Positions 1-12,552 of a stretch of DNA of 64,000 nucleotides are shown piece after piece. The notes beneath the pieces were generated by a model. The model was not told the origin of the DNA. It searched no databases and worked only from the letters and a program-made list of their open reading frames with translations. The stretch covers positions 124,001 to 188,000 of the forward strand of contig JAJHZJ010000700.1 in assembly GCA_023548195.1 (NCBI GenBank), in the 5' to 3' direction. Every line of letters begins with the position of its first letter. Within the stretch, counting starts at the first letter, position 1. The stretch comes from Bettongia penicillata ogilbyi (Eukaryota; Chordata; Mammalia; Diprotodontia; Potoroidae). The position numbers and the translations under genes are program-made.

Positions 1-37
1 CTGTGTATGTTGTGGTGCTTGCTGATACATACCTTCA

Positions 38-575
38 GAGTAATTCCCTCTTATCCCTTCCTCCCTCCCTGGCTCAGGATGCTTGGGTCAGCTGAAATTA
101 TAGTCTCCATATGTATTAACCATAATATGAGAAAAGAATTTCTTAATAGGATAGATTGTAAGTACAATAAGATAAGAGAATGGTGAGGTGTCATTTGGAA
201 TTATAGATCCAGGATGTCTGTATTTCTTCTATCATCAACATGACTATATATAACATAACATGTGCCCATAAAATACCAAGTAAGAAAAGTCTAGTGCCTG
301 GTTCAAGGCATTCTTCCCTGGATAGTCATAAACAGAAGAGTGCTCCTGATCAACTTCATCTGGCCTTGTAGTTGCTGACACAGAAAGGGGAATTTTGGGT
401 TCACTCAGAGATCAAAGCAAAGCATGTCTGTTAAGCCAGTGCATGCAAAGCATTATGGTAGTATAAGCTCCAAGTGGGTCAAATGTCTCTTCTGATTGTT
501 CCATCTAAGTTTTAGGCCTTTCTTAGGTCTTGGAGGTGCAAAATGGTTTGGGGAGGGATTCACACTATATATGAA
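38..575 (-). repeat. LTR-like interspersed repeat, copy 1 (cut by window edge)
   Basis: This stretch is clearly homologous to 9418-10172. Both share, in order, 'ggctcaggat', 'attatagtctccatatg', 'gaatttcttaat.ggatagattgt', 'gtagttgctgaca' and 'ttttaggcctttct', and both end at a ggga(g)..ttcaca boundary. No ORF is seen. Read on the minus strand it begins TGTGAA, so an ERV LTR is my best guess, but the other end lies off the window. An old duplication is the alternative. Confidence 0.45.
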
Positions 576-1439
576 AAAAAGATGGAAGTTCAATAATAAA
601 GAGGCATTTTTAAAGAGAAAACCATAACTAAAGTGATTATTTGCTTCTTAGACACCCCACAAAACAGAAATGCAAGAGAAGGGGATAAATGGAGTGGGCA
701 AAGATAACAGGAACTGAGAAAGATCAGTGAGACTTCACAAGGGTGAAGGCAGAAATTTGGTAGAACAAACAGTGAAGAGGTGAACTGGGAGCATTACAGA
801 CAGAACCTGGTGACACCCTGTCTCCAGGTGAATCCATTTTTTTTTTGTGGGATTATATTATAACATGGGATGGCAAGTGTGAAGTGGGGGTGGATAGAGA
901 GGAATGTGTTATGTGTGTGGGTCAAATTAAGGTCTAGCAGTGAGGGATGAGTGACCTCTGTGGTCTCAGAAAGAGAAAAGCCTACAAGAGTAGGTGAGGA
1001 GGGAGGAAGGATTAAAAAGGGAGGAAAGAAAGGAGATCTTATTTTGGTAGCAAAAGGGAAATCTGGTGATGAATGCTGATATGAGTGAGAAGTTATGAAC
1101 TGTGAAGGAAGATGAGGACCTAATACTGGGTGTAGCTTGAGGAATTTGGTGTTTGCAAAGTCTCCTCATCCTACATGAGGAAGGAGGAGAGTTGGAATCT
1201 CTGGGAACAACTCCTGGGAAATGGGACACCATAGGAGCTCTGGAGGCAAATGTGGAAAGTAAAGTAACCAGAGGAAGGTATTGATCAGTAGTGGAATGCA
1301 TAACCAGAAAGATCATGGGGAGGAGCTCTACCATAGGGCACTGCCCTCTCTGACACATTCATTGGCATTATTCTAGGAGAGAGGTACAATGGAAAGGTGG
1401 GGGGGAATCTGTGAAATAAGCCCTACAAGGCAGTGACAG
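576..1439. other. No gene recognised; purine-rich old repeat sequence
   Basis: There is no exon-like or conserved coding stretch. The sequence is A/G-rich and resembles the ORF1-ORF2 spacer of the L1 copies elsewhere in the window, but I could not match it securely to any of them. Confidence 0.3.
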
Positions 1440-2259
1440 AAACCAACTAGAGGAGAGAGTCTAGAATAGAAACTGGGAGTTTGATTGCATAAAAAACAGA
1501 GGAAAGAGAAATGCCAGATAATTATAGAGGTCATGAATCAATGGGGGTCTCAAGCAGACCAAGAGGATGTATAATGAAGATAGTGAAAAGAATACTTTTT
1601 GGAAAAGAATGAAAAAAGTTTTAATTAAAAAAAACCCTAATAAATATGACTAGCTGAAAGGAAGAAGAGGAAGGTGGACTTAACTGAGAGGAAAAAAAGA
1701 AAAGGAAGAACTATATAACCACATAAAAGCAGGAAAGAAGAAGGAACAGCACCTCAAACCTCAAAGATAGGAGGAAACAAGTGAAAGGAGAGGATCAGGG
1801 GTGAGGAGAAGAGTCACTGGGAGCAAGCCCCAGGGCCGTCTTAAAAAAAGAACTAAAGTAAAGCAACTGAAGAGAGACAATATTGTTTATAGCTGGAGGT
1901 GGGGGCTCATAACTTGGAAACAATCCAGTGTTAGAGGCAGATGAAGGCAAATACAAAGTAATTAAAATATTAAATGTGAATAGATTAAACAGTTCAATAA
2001 AATGAATGAATGGCAAACTGGACAAGGAAAAAACTCTACAATTTGCTGCTCATAAGAAACACACTCATAAAACAAAATAAACCAAACTAAATTGAGGGGA
2101 TAGAAAAAAAATACTAAGCATCAAATGATTTAAAAAAAGCAAGAGTTGTAATCATGCTATGTGACCAGAAAAAAAAAATAGTCATTCTAAAAATAAAAAG
2201 GGAAATACAAGCTTTATTATGCTGAAAGGAATTATATACAAACAAATATTGGTGATAGA
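1440..2259 (+). repeat. Old L1 fragment, ORF1-ORF2 spacer and start of ORF2 endonuclease
   Basis: Degraded + strand frames read like the start of L1 ORF2: a 'VNRLNSSIKMNEW' type stretch, then 'TICCS.ETH' near 2030-2065, followed by the AT-rich endonuclease region. There are many stops. The sequence resumes at 3453 after an RTE insertion, so the two pieces are one element. Confidence 0.6.
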
Positions 2260-3442
2260 CTTGCTTGTTGTCCTTTGTTCTAGAAGAGGACCAAAATGAC
2301 ATCACCACGATAAAATGAAGTTTCAATGTGGGTGATCAGACCAATATGAGCTTGGAATACTCTACTGTAGCTGACGACCTGCGTCCTTACACGGCTCAGT
2401 GAAGTGGTTGAAGAAAAGAGACACAGGAGGCAGGAAAAGATAGACCAATTACGTTTATTGATCTGAGGGTTAGGGTTTACATAGACAAAGTACTATAAGT
2501 CTTACGTGACATTCTGCTGTCTCCTGTCCCAGTGATTAAATCACTCAGGGTGATTAAATCAATCTAGTCTTACAAGACTGATTTAATCAGACTGTGAGCC
2601 TAGGGGCATCTATTTTACATATCCCTTGTTTTCTGTAATTCTCTTGTCTCACAGAGACAACAACACCTGGGGGGGGGGCATGGAGAGCCATTCTGGATGA
2701 TAATAAGCACAGTCTCCAAGAACAGTTTCCCCAAAGGTCTATCCTGATCTTGTCACTTGTCAACCGCACTTCACCCTGGCCCTCAACACTCTACCATAGA
2801 CTGGACACAGATAGTCCCTGTTAACATTTGGTTGGGTGTTCCCAATTTGTGCATTCTATGTTTCCTTTGTGCTGTTCAATTCTGCTTTGCTCTGATGTGG
2901 GGACACTATGCTGAGCAGTCCTTTGCCAGTGTCTCCCCTGATGCACAATCAAATCAAAGTTCTTGAGAGAGGCCTTGAGAGTGCTTTTGTTTCACTTCTT
3001 CTGACCACCATGTGATTGCCTGCCCCATGCGAGATCTCCATAAAGTAAATCTTTTTTGGCAAGCATACATTTTGCATTTGAACAACACGGCCATCCCATT
3101 GGAGATGCGCTCTCTGAAGCATAGTTTGAAAGCTTGGCAGTTCAGTTCAAGCAAGGACCTCAGTGTTTGGTGCCTTATCCTGCCAGGTGATCTTCAGAAT
3201 CTTCCTAAGACAGTTCAAATGGAAGCAGTTCAGTTTCCTGGCATGGTGCTGGTCGATTTTCCGTGTTTCACAGGCATACAACAATGAGGTCAAAACAATG
3301 ATGCTGCAGATCTTCAGTCTGATAGTCAGTCTAATACCTCCTCTCTCCCATACTTTTCTTCAGAGCCTCCCAAACACTGAGGTAGCTCTGTCAATGCACA
3401 CATCAACCTCATACATCCCTGGGAGGTACACTACCAAGATAG
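2260..3442 (-). repeat. RTE-clade LINE fragment (3' part), interrupted by a solo LTR
   Basis: The sequence matches the other RTE pieces in this window (32101-32579): 'agaggaccaaaatgacatcacc', 'gagagaggccttgagagtg', 'cttctgaccaccatgtgat'. Minus-strand frames contain broken RT C-terminal sequence. It is flanked by a near-perfect repeat (tggtgataga at 2250-2259, tggtaataga at 3443-3452), read as the target-site duplication made on entry into the L1. It is itself split at 2360-2794 by an LTR. Confidence 0.8.
2366..2788 (-). repeat. Solo LTR, class II ERV-like, with 6-bp target-site duplication
   Basis: This 423-bp insert begins TG and ends CA and is bounded by an exact 6-bp direct repeat, ctctac (2360-2365 and 2789-2794). 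It precisely interrupts RTE sequence that is continuous on both sides. On the minus strand an AATAAA signal lies at 2459-2454, about 90 bp before the LTR end, which fits U3-R-U5 order. A 6-bp duplication is typical of betaretrovirus-like (ERVK) integration. No internal retroviral sequence remains, so it is a solo LTR left by recombination. Confidence 0.8.
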
Positions 3443-3452
3443 TGGTAATAGA

Positions 3453-4590
3453 ATAATACACTCCAAATACCTTAACATCTAAATTCATGTAGGAGAGATT
3501 ATCTTAGTGAGAGGAAACTTCAATATTCCTCTATTAGTCTGGGATAGATATACAGGAAGATAAAAGAAAAAACAGGAAATTAAATTACTGGGAAGACTAA
3601 TTTCAAAAGAATTAGAACATTTTTTAAATGGGACAGCAAAAGAATTTACATGCTTCTCTGCACCACATGGCACTTTTTTTAGGTAAATCACTTTAGATAA
3701 GTGACATGCCCAGGGTGACACATTTGGCAAGTGTCTGAGGCTGTATTTGAACTCAAGTCAAAAATAAGTCCAGGAGAGGAGATATTGAAAGTTAAAGGGG
3801 AAATAGATAATTGTTAACAAACAAATAAAAAACAAAAAAAAAACCCAGAGATGATAAATAAAACTAAAAGAGAGTTCTTTGAAAAGAATGATAAAATTAA
3901 CAAACCCTCAGCTAATCTGGTTAAAGAAAGCAGAAAATCAAATAAAAAAAACAGCAATCAAGCAAGATAAAGTCACAACTAAATCAGAAGAAAGAAAAGA
4001 ATAATCAGAAAATATTCCACATAGCTAATCCTAAGAATACTGACAACACAGAAGAAATAAGGAATATCTTCAAAACATAAAATTAAATAATCCATTCTTA
4101 GAAAAGGAAATAAATTTAGCTGTAAAGGAATTACTAAAGGAGTGAGTGAGTGGGTGGGGGAAGCTCTTGGTCCTAATGTAGTCACTGGAAAATTCTATCA
4201 AAAATGTTAAAGAATAGCTTGTGCCTATAATTCACATTGTTCTCTATAACTATAGCTATAACTATACACACACACACACACACACACATACACACACACA
4301 CAGGTATATACCTCCTAGAACCATTTTAAAGAGACAAATATAATCCCAACACCTAGAAAACTATGGGTCAATGACATGAAATTAGACTAAAAAATTTTAA
4401 ACAAAATCCTATCAAATAAATTACAACGATTTATCCAAAAAATGATTTGTTGTGACTGAGTGGGATTTATGCCCAGGGATGCAAGAATGGTTAAATATTA
4501 GGAAAATATTAAACATAATCAATCATTTTAAAAATCAAAACATCTGATAATCACTTAATATAAATTTAATAATCTCAATAAGGGCCAAAG
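3453..4590 (+). repeat. Old L1 fragment, ORF2 middle part
   Basis: This continues the L1 at 1440-2259. An A-rich + strand resembles L1 ORF2 between endonuclease and RT, for example the 'aaaccctcagctaatctgg' region near 3903 and the 'gatttatgcccagggatgcaagaatgg' RT-core stretch near 4465. It is full of stops and frameshifts. A short MIR-like segment (about 3680-3765) and a CA microsatellite lie inside. Confidence 0.65.
4266..4302. repeat. (CA)n microsatellite
   Basis: About 18 CA dinucleotides with one interrupting T, inside old L1 sequence. Confidence 0.95.
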
Positions 4591-5054
4591 CCTGAACTAA
4601 TCAATCTGACTGCTTAGCCTTGCTGCATAAATACCCTTTCTGCACTAGGCAACTTCAAAGACCAGATAAAGCTGACAAAGAGTTTTCTTCCTGTTTGTGA
4701 CAGGATGCCTGCAACCAGAGTGATGGAATTTTTCTTATCTTTGTATGCAGAGACAGAGAAAAACAGATTTCCTGGGATAGTAAATTCCAATTGACACTAT
4801 TTTGTCTTATTAATTTTTATTTACCACTTATTCTTTTTTCTTGGTATAGTTAAAGACATCCTGGGATTGTCTTAAAACAGATTTAAGCCTCATCATCTTT
4901 GTACCAGTCAGTCTGAAGTTTCCTTCTGGCTCCATGATTGTGTAGCTGCTAGCTTTAAGGGAATAAACAATACAAATGTACATATCACCTAGCCTGTTTG
5001 CTTCTTTAACCAAACTTTCAGGTCAACACATCCCAAACTACATGATCATTTCAA
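4591..5054. other. No gene recognised
   Basis: AT-rich sequence without a supported exon, RNA gene or identifiable repeat. Confidence 0.3.
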
Positions 5055-5195
5055 AAGATTAAATTAATTTTAATTAATAATTTAATTAATAGATTTTAAT
5101 CAATTAATAACTTAATCAATAAACTTTAATTAATTGATAATTTAATTAATAAATTCTAATTAATTAATAAAAAAATTTAATTAATTTAACATTAA
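5055..5195. repeat. AT-rich TTAATTAAT tandem low-complexity block
   Basis: About 140 bp of imperfect repeats of ttaattaat / taatttaatt. Because the unit is self-complementary, the block is a chain of overlapping palindromes. Confidence 0.9.
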
Positions 5196-5694
5196 TTGAG
5201 ACAATCAAACATCTTCAGCAATGTTATAGGTTACAGAATAAACCCTCAATAATTGGAAGTCCTGAAAACTGTTGAATATCCTCATGAAGCTAAAGTATCA
5301 GACTCACAGCAGATTTTAACAGTATTTATAAACTGTTACTGAATCTTGTCTTTAGGTATTTTGTCAATGTGTCATTCTGAATCTTGTCTTTAGGTATTTT
5401 GTCAATGTATCATTTATATTTAACTGATATTATATAGTACCTTTCCCATGCCCAATTCATGTTTTACATGAGCACCTTTTTCTTTGCCCTCTTTGGGGAG
5501 ACCTAAACATAAGTCACCAACCTCAATCTTAAGCAATTTTCCAGCTATGATTCAGAGTGAGGGGCTTAATGAGATGAAAAGTGTGAGAAAGGAGAGCCCC
5601 TCCACCCTTAGTAGAAGCCAGAATCCCTTAGCAGTGAACCCAGTTGGAACAAGTGAATGACTGGAATTGACCCTATACAGAAAGTGGGTTATCA

Positions 5695-5795
5695 TTTCCA
5701 TTGTACAAACCAGGAAACTGAGGCTCAAAAAGGGAAAGTAACTATCCAAGCTCACAAGGCTAGTAGTAGTTAGATTTTAAAACTCTTTGTGACTA
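5695..5795 (-). repeat. MIR-type SINE fragment
   Basis: The block 'ccaggaaactgaggctc' followed by 'ctcacaaggctagtagtag' is the antisense of the conserved MIR core. Confidence 0.65.
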
Positions 5796-5879
5796 TTTCA
5801 TTCAAGGATTAATTTAGGGATCTGTGATTCTATTGATGGGGCTTCCTCCTCATCTGATACAGGTCACAAACTCTTTATG

Positions 5880-6190
5880 ACTTAGTCAGTGGGCAACTAA
5901 GGTGACTGGGGCCGAAACTTGGGAATGAGAGGTAGTGAGCTCTCCATCCCTGGATGACCATGTACGAGGGTGTTACAGTGGAAATGTTGACTCAGCTTGG
6001 AATTGAATAAGCCTTCTGAGGTTGCCTCATAGCTTTGATACTTTGATATGGTCTGCTACTACCTTGACTGCATGCCCTTGACTGAGCCCCTTTTACTCTT
6101 TGGGCCTGTTTTCCCCTGAGTAAATGTAAGGGTTGGACTAGAGAGTCTCTAAGCAGCTTTTCATAGGCTCATAGTTTATGATTCCACACA
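5880..6190 (+). repeat. CR1/L3-like LINE 3' end remnant
   Basis: It contains a 'ctggatgacca' then 'ttggactagagagtctctaag' progression as in CR1/L3-type 3' ends and the tails of related SINEs. It is old and diverged. Confidence 0.4.
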
Positions 6191-6839
6191 TCCTTCTAAT
6201 TCTAGAATTCTGTGGTTCAGGGGTTGGGTTAGGCTTTAGCACTGTTTCAGCTCTAACAGCTCCTTGGTTCTGCATTCCTTGTCCTCCTCTATCTTCAAAA
6301 AGAAACTTTACCTTGATGATCTCTAAGCACTCCTTCTGGCTCTGTGGTTATGTGATACTAAGGCCTTTCTCCCAGATGGGCTCACTTTCCTCATGTGGAC
6401 AATACAGAGATCAGAGTAGATCTTTAAGAACTTTGGCTAACGAATGTTCAGCGCAATTAAAAGAAGACCCAGTCTTTGCCCTGGGGGCAGGAACAGTGTG
6501 TTCTGGAAGAATATTTTCCATTCCTAGGGCCAGCAGAGACTGACTTGAGTTTACTGCAAGACCATTGGTTGTTCTCTTCTCTCCTCCTCAGGGCTCCCCT
6601 CCCAAAAAACTGCTTGGTTTTGCTTGGAAGTGAAAGCCTTATCTTCATAAGAGTTGCTCAGGCAGAAACTGAACAGTCAGCACTTCCTGGATGGGTTGGG
6701 GAAAAACTTCCTTCCCAGGGGTAAGGCATACCCAAGGAACCCTGAGTCTTTTGCCTCTGGAATTCTTCTGGGACAGGCACATATCTCTAATTCCCTCCCC
6801 TATTTCTGGCCTCTCCCCTACCTAATCATGGACTGTCAG
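6191..6839. other. No gene recognised
   Basis: Mixed-composition sequence. The longest open stretches overlap on both strands and show no family features, so I regard them as chance. Confidence 0.3.
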
Positions 6840-7180
6840 AGTGAGAGATTATCCAATCAGAAGCCAAGAATCAAAGCTGGAAGGGACCCCACACTCCTTT
6901 TGGTCCAAACTACCTGAGCCTGAATCTCAGCAACATCATAGATACAGATTGCCCAATGTATACTTGTAGACTGCCATGAATGGGTAACACCTCACCTCCC
7001 AAGGCAGCTTCTCCCACTTTGGGACAGCTGGCAGCTTTGGTAGCATCCCCTCACTTGTTGCTCCTGCTTTATGTCCTTCGGGTCCAAACTAATCAATTCT
7101 GGCTTCTTTTTGACTTGACAACCCTTTCGACTCCTCCTGTAGAAAGGACCCAGGACAGGAATACAACAAAACTTGAGTAG
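6840..7180 (-). repeat. CR1/L3-like LINE remnant
   Basis: The order 'agctggaagggacccca', 'aacacctcacctcccaaggcag', 'cactttgggacagctgg' matches a common antisense CR1/L3-type 3' region. No coding meaning. Confidence 0.4.
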
Positions 7181-7299
7181 GGTCCTGTGACTGGAGACTG
7201 ACCTTATCAGAAGAAACTGAGGGAGGAACACAGACAATTTCCTGAATCCTTGATCCGGGTACTCTTCCGTTGTCTAGCTCTCTTATTTGATCTTTGGGA

Positions 7300-7395
7300 T
7301 AACCAAAGCCCCAAGGTGAAGGGACTTGCTGAAGGGCACAGAGTTGGGATGGCTGGGAGCTGGAATTCAGATCCAGGCCTCCTCACTCGCAAACC
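7300..7395 (-). repeat. MIR-type SINE fragment
   Basis: 'gaagggacttgctgaagggcacag' then 'gctggaattcagatccaggcc' is the antisense MIR core. Confidence 0.6.
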
Positions 7396-7599
7396 AGGGC
7401 TCTTAATTTTACAAGCCTGAGACCTTGTTATTTCATGAGCTGGAAGGTCTTCAAGAAAGGTCTAAAGCTTTCTTGTCTCTCTCTCCACTGTATCCTCCTG
7501 GGTTGTGACCCTGGAGGCCATTCCAGGGGCTCTGTGGCTTCAAACACTCAGTCCACAGGAATCCTCCCAGAACATAGTGCAGTAACTGACTGTGTAAGT

Positions 7600-7810
7600 C
7601 TGGTCAAGTTTCCCCAACTCTCTGAGCCTCAGTTTTCCACATGTAAAATTATTTACTTTATTATGATTTATAAATAATAAGGCTATGAATAACTTTGCTA
7701 ACTGCTTTCTCAAAAGAAGAAAGTATTTTGTAAACCTTAAAGCTCCATATAAATGGGAACTATTATTATCCCTATTCTATAGATAGGTAAAATGAAGGTC
7801 AAAAGAGAGG
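7600..7810 (+). repeat. MIR-type SINE fragment
   Basis: 'tctgagcctcagttttcc' is followed by 'gtattttgtaaaccttaaagc' and 'aactattattatcc', the usual MIR order on the + strand. Confidence 0.6.
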
Positions 7811-8500
7811 AAATCACTTCACATAGGAAGCATCAGAAGATAGTATTATGGGACTTAGAACTAGAGTAGACCTTAGACGCCCTTTCTTAGAAATGACCTT
7901 AGAAGTCACTTCCTGCCCCTTCTCCCATTTAAAAATAAGGAAATAGTCTCCACAGGGAAAGGAACTTGTCCTGGTTCAGATAGGTGGGAGGGATTTGAGC
8001 AGGGTTCAGGTTTCAAGTGGGAGCTTGGGGCATCACCTCCTCTACCTCCAAGCTCTGAGGGGGTAGGTCCTTTCAGGGCAGTGCTTGGCCTCCAACCCTG
8101 AGAAGAGAAGGTTGATGGTAAGCTAGGAATTTGGCTGGATTTGTGACTGACCAGGGGAGCCCAGATGCTTATCTTAGTGAGAACTCTGTGGGAGTTATTG
8201 TCTTCTCCTCTTCCACACCTTTGAGAACTTCAGAGGGGAGCTAGGGCCCACATGCTGCTTGGGGGATGAAAGGGGTGGTGGTGGTAGTGGGGTGAAAAGT
8301 GAGAATGTAAAACCCATGACCTTTATGCAAGGAGGAGCACAGAATGGCAATCTGCATGGTCCTCAGTATGGATGGCTGGAAGGTGAGGTACAAGAGGCCA
8401 GTGAGAGGACCATAAATGTGTCAGATCCAATGTAGACACTGGGATAGGGGCCCCATCCCAGGTCAGTGCCAATATTCAGCATTGAGATGTGGTACCTGGC
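7811..8500. other. No gene recognised
   Basis: Relatively GC-balanced, possibly single-copy sequence with short antisense MIR-like scraps (about 7910-7990). No splice-bounded coding stretch is seen. Confidence 0.3.
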
Positions 8501-8580
8501 TCACAGAACTGGAAGGTGGCTTTGAGTTCCTTGAGTCCAGCCCTTTCATTTCATAATGAGGAAACTGAGGACAACAATGG
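8500..8580 (-). repeat. MIR-like SINE scrap
   Basis: 'tttcataatgaggaaactgagg' is the antisense MIR/SINE signature. Confidence 0.5.
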
Positions 8581-8619
8581 AAGAGAAATATGAGGTAGTC
8601 AGCTCACAAGCTATCACCA

Positions 8620-8774
8620 GGTGAATCCTGCAGATGTGAATTATTGAGGAATCTCAGAATAGGGAAAGGTGTAATAAGTGATCTTGTGTATTTGAAGGGC
8701 CATCATGTAGAATAAGCATTAGATGGGTCCTCTTTGGATCCAAGGGGCAGATCTTGGGGCAATGGAGGTAGAGG

Positions 8775-8871
<97 letters not shown>

Positions 8872-9090
8872 CTAAGAGGTGAATTTAGGCTGGATGTTAC
8901 AGAAAAAATATCCTAATATTTAGAGCTGTCCAAAGTAGAATGAACTACCTGAACAATTAGTGAGTTCTCTGTTACTTAAGATATTCAAGCCGAGACTAGA
9001 TACAACTTTTGGGAGATATGTTAGAGGAAATTCCTTAGCTGTCTGTTGAATCACAGGTTCCTTTCAGTTCTAAGCTTCTCTTTTTGATGA
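8620..9090 (+). repeat. CR1/L3-like LINE 3' end carrying a GA microsatellite
   Basis: Both sides of the GA tract show a CR1/L3-type 3' end: 'gtatttgaagggccatcatgtag' before it, and 'agagctgtccaaagtag' then 'agatattcaagccgagactagat' after it. A related piece lies in intron 4... more precisely intron 3 of the BSPH1-like gene at 24800-25060. Confidence 0.5.
8771..8868. repeat. (GA)n microsatellite
   Basis: About 98 bp of GA repeats with a single gg interruption. Confidence 0.97.
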
Positions 9091-9269
9091 TTTATTCCTC
9101 TATGAAAATGAAATGTTTGAAAATGAAGTTTCAGAGAAAGTGTTTTCCTCCATTAAAAGTGAAGAAAAGACACTTGCTTGAATATCTCTGCTTGGGGAAA
9201 ATGATCAAACACTGACTGTGGCTCCCTATGGTAGGGCTCCTATGATTCCTAAGGGGCGTCAATCATTAC

Positions 9270-10172
<903 letters not shown>

Positions 10173-10876
10173 ACAGGCATGAACCCTGGGCTTTGAGTCC
10201 TGACTATCTCAGCCTTAGGGCTAGTCCTTTCTATATTTGGGGGTATTAACTGAACCAGTGCCTAACCTGAGAATGACAAAACAGCAGGCCAGAGATAAAA
10301 TGCCAGTATTAAGGAAGCCATTTAATTAATTAGTTTCATTATAAGGAGCAGATTTACCAATCAGGAATTCTCCTGATCAGAATTCCACCTTGCTGAAGTG
10401 AAGACAGAGATTATATACATAAATCATAGTGGGGAAGGTGGGGAAGGGGGCATGATGGATTACAAACAATTGTTCCCAGGATAAGATCAGTTTCCTGGTT
10501 CCAATAAATGGAATACAATACAACAATTGTGATGTCCAGTCTTTGAGGATGGTGACTTGCTGGGTCATAGGATCAGTGTTCTGTGATGGGAACAGATTCT
10601 ATAATCTTTGATTCATTTCACTTCAGATACACTGGCACAAGGATGCCAGTGATTGAGAGTCTTGTCAAAATTTGATCGATCATTGAAAAAGGGAATTCTT
10701 GAGAATTCTAAGTTCTTAGTATATTCATTACACATATCACAGAGATTAATATAAAAATCAATTGCCCAAGGGCCTTGATTCTGCCATTTGTAGATGAGGG
10801 GGCTGCACATGAGGACCTCCCAGACTCTGAACTCCATGGGGACAGGATCTATACATCAGCCAAACTTTGTATTTCT
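10173..10876. other. No gene recognised
   Basis: Mixed sequence without a supported exon. Some minus-strand stretches (10320-10400) look LTR-like but have no boundaries I can define. Confidence 0.25.
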
Positions 10877-10880
10877 GCTC

Positions 10881-11051
<171 letters not shown>

Positions 11052-11289
11052 GGAGCAAGAGACTTAATGTGTGTTGATCAATTAATTGATCTTGAAAGTC
11101 CTACTCAGCTTGTCATTCGATACTTCTGTTCTTTCTCTTTTGAAATTTAGATGACAGTGTACAATTTGGGAAAGTAGTCATTTAAATGCATTAATTAAAT
11201 GCTAGAGATGTTGGGCACAGGATAGAAGTCAAGGTGCCATGAGAAGTTGGTTGGGCCAGGACAAGTTGTTGCCCAGGGATTTGTGCCTT

Positions 11290-11730
11290 AAAGAGACCTT
11301 TTGGGGAAGTGTATCCCAGGTATCATTCCGAGGCATTTGATGTTTGCAAACAGAAAAGAGGTGGAAGGGGACAAGAATGGAGAAGAAAATGCCCACAAAT
11401 GCTTCTCAAACAGTGCACTAGCTCTGGCCATGTATGCATCAACCTTATCACCTATGTGTACCTCCCTGGAAAGTATGCTGCCTAGGGAACTGAATGTATC
11501 CATAGTAATAAAAATTTCTCCATTTGCTGTAACTGATGGCTCCACGTATAGATGGTGTGGTGCAAGTTAGTGGAGCACCTGTTTTCTTAATTATTCGACC
11601 AAAATTGGCACAGACAGCAGATAATTGGTCCATATTTTGTTGCATCTCAGCTTCAGAGGCTTCCTTGAGTCCATAATCATCTGTGAACAGAAAGTTACCT
11701 ACTCTCCCTCCAAAAGCCACCCAATTAATA
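11290..11730 (-). repeat. RTE-clade LINE fragment, RT C-terminal part
   Basis: The minus-strand frame at 11720-11448 reads as a degraded RTE reverse transcriptase downstream region ('DDYGLKEASEAEMQQNMD', 'SAVCANFGRIIKKTGAP'). Antisense text such as 'tatgcatcaacc' and 'tacctccctggaaagtatgct' matches the RTE copy at 3390-3432. Confidence 0.7.
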
Positions 11731-11739
11731 AGACACAGA

Positions 11740-11990
11740 TGTATAATTTGAACTCAAGTTCTCTGACTCCAAATCCAACATTCTTTCCACTTTACCATTA
11801 GAGCCAGAGGGGCCTTAGATCATAGACCATAGAATGTGCTGACCTGGAAAGGACCAGAGAATAGAGATCAGAGAATGTTGGAGCTGTGAGGTCTTTGAAT
11901 ACAGAATGTAGATTATCTAAGGTGAGGGCATATCCTTGGGACATCAACTCGTCAATATGGAGCAGGAAGGCCTCATCCAGTCCAGTGCTT
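11740..11990 (-). repeat. MIR/SINE-type remnant
   Basis: 'atttgaactcaagttctctgactccaaatcc' followed by 'cctggaaaggaccagagaa' is the antisense order of tRNA-derived SINEs of this genome. It is strongly decayed. Confidence 0.45.
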
Positions 11991-12179
11991 TCATTTTATC
12001 CCTGTGGCTCCTAGAAGCTTAGCATATATACAGCAGTCATGCCCTGTTAAAACTGTGTTGGCAGATGGCTGAAACCAGGTTGAGGGTAACCAACAGGCTT
12101 TAAACCTGTCAGTCAGTTGGGAGGATGTCTACCCTAAGCAATGTGAAGACTTCCCCTGGTAGAATGGGAGGATAATAAC

Positions 12180-12550
12180 AATTTATTCCAACAAGCATGA
12201 AAGTAGCTGAAGTGATCATTGTGGAACACTTAGAGCTTGGTCAAGCATGGAAGATACCTACGTCATCCACTGCATCTTGGGACATCACCAGTTGTGTTGA
12301 CTTCTGTCCTGCCACTGGATTTTGATGACTCTGGAAGAGAGGGAGATTGATGATTTTGTGCAATTCTGCTCCCTTAAATCCAATTCATGCATGAGTCAAG
12401 ACATCACCCATTATATGATTGATCCTTTTAAAAAATGAAGGATGAGCAATGACAACAGAGGAGAAAGCTGAGGTCCCCTAAGGTGTAGTGATTTGCCCCA
12501 TTGTCACAGTTATGTTTGTCCTTTGTTTTCAAAGAAGACCACGACATCAG
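12180..12550 (+). repeat. RTE-associated SINE (marsupial type)
   Basis: 'agcatggaagatacctacgtcatccactgcatcttgggacatc' (12243 on), then 'atgactctggaagagag' and 'catgagtcaagacatcacc', recalls marsupial SINEs that borrow an RTE 3' tail. A second tail 'tttgtcctttgttttcaaagaagacc' follows at 12516. Confidence 0.5.
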
Positions 12551-12552
12551 GG

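Noticed and set aside
5055..5195. Possible replication or matrix-attachment function of the palindromic TTAATTAAT block
   Set aside because: AT-rich repeats of this kind are common and nothing in the surrounding sequence supports a specific role.
6178..6543. 121-codon open frame with an overlapping minus-strand frame
   Set aside because: No family feature, no splice context, and neighbouring sequence is repeat-derived; treated as chance.
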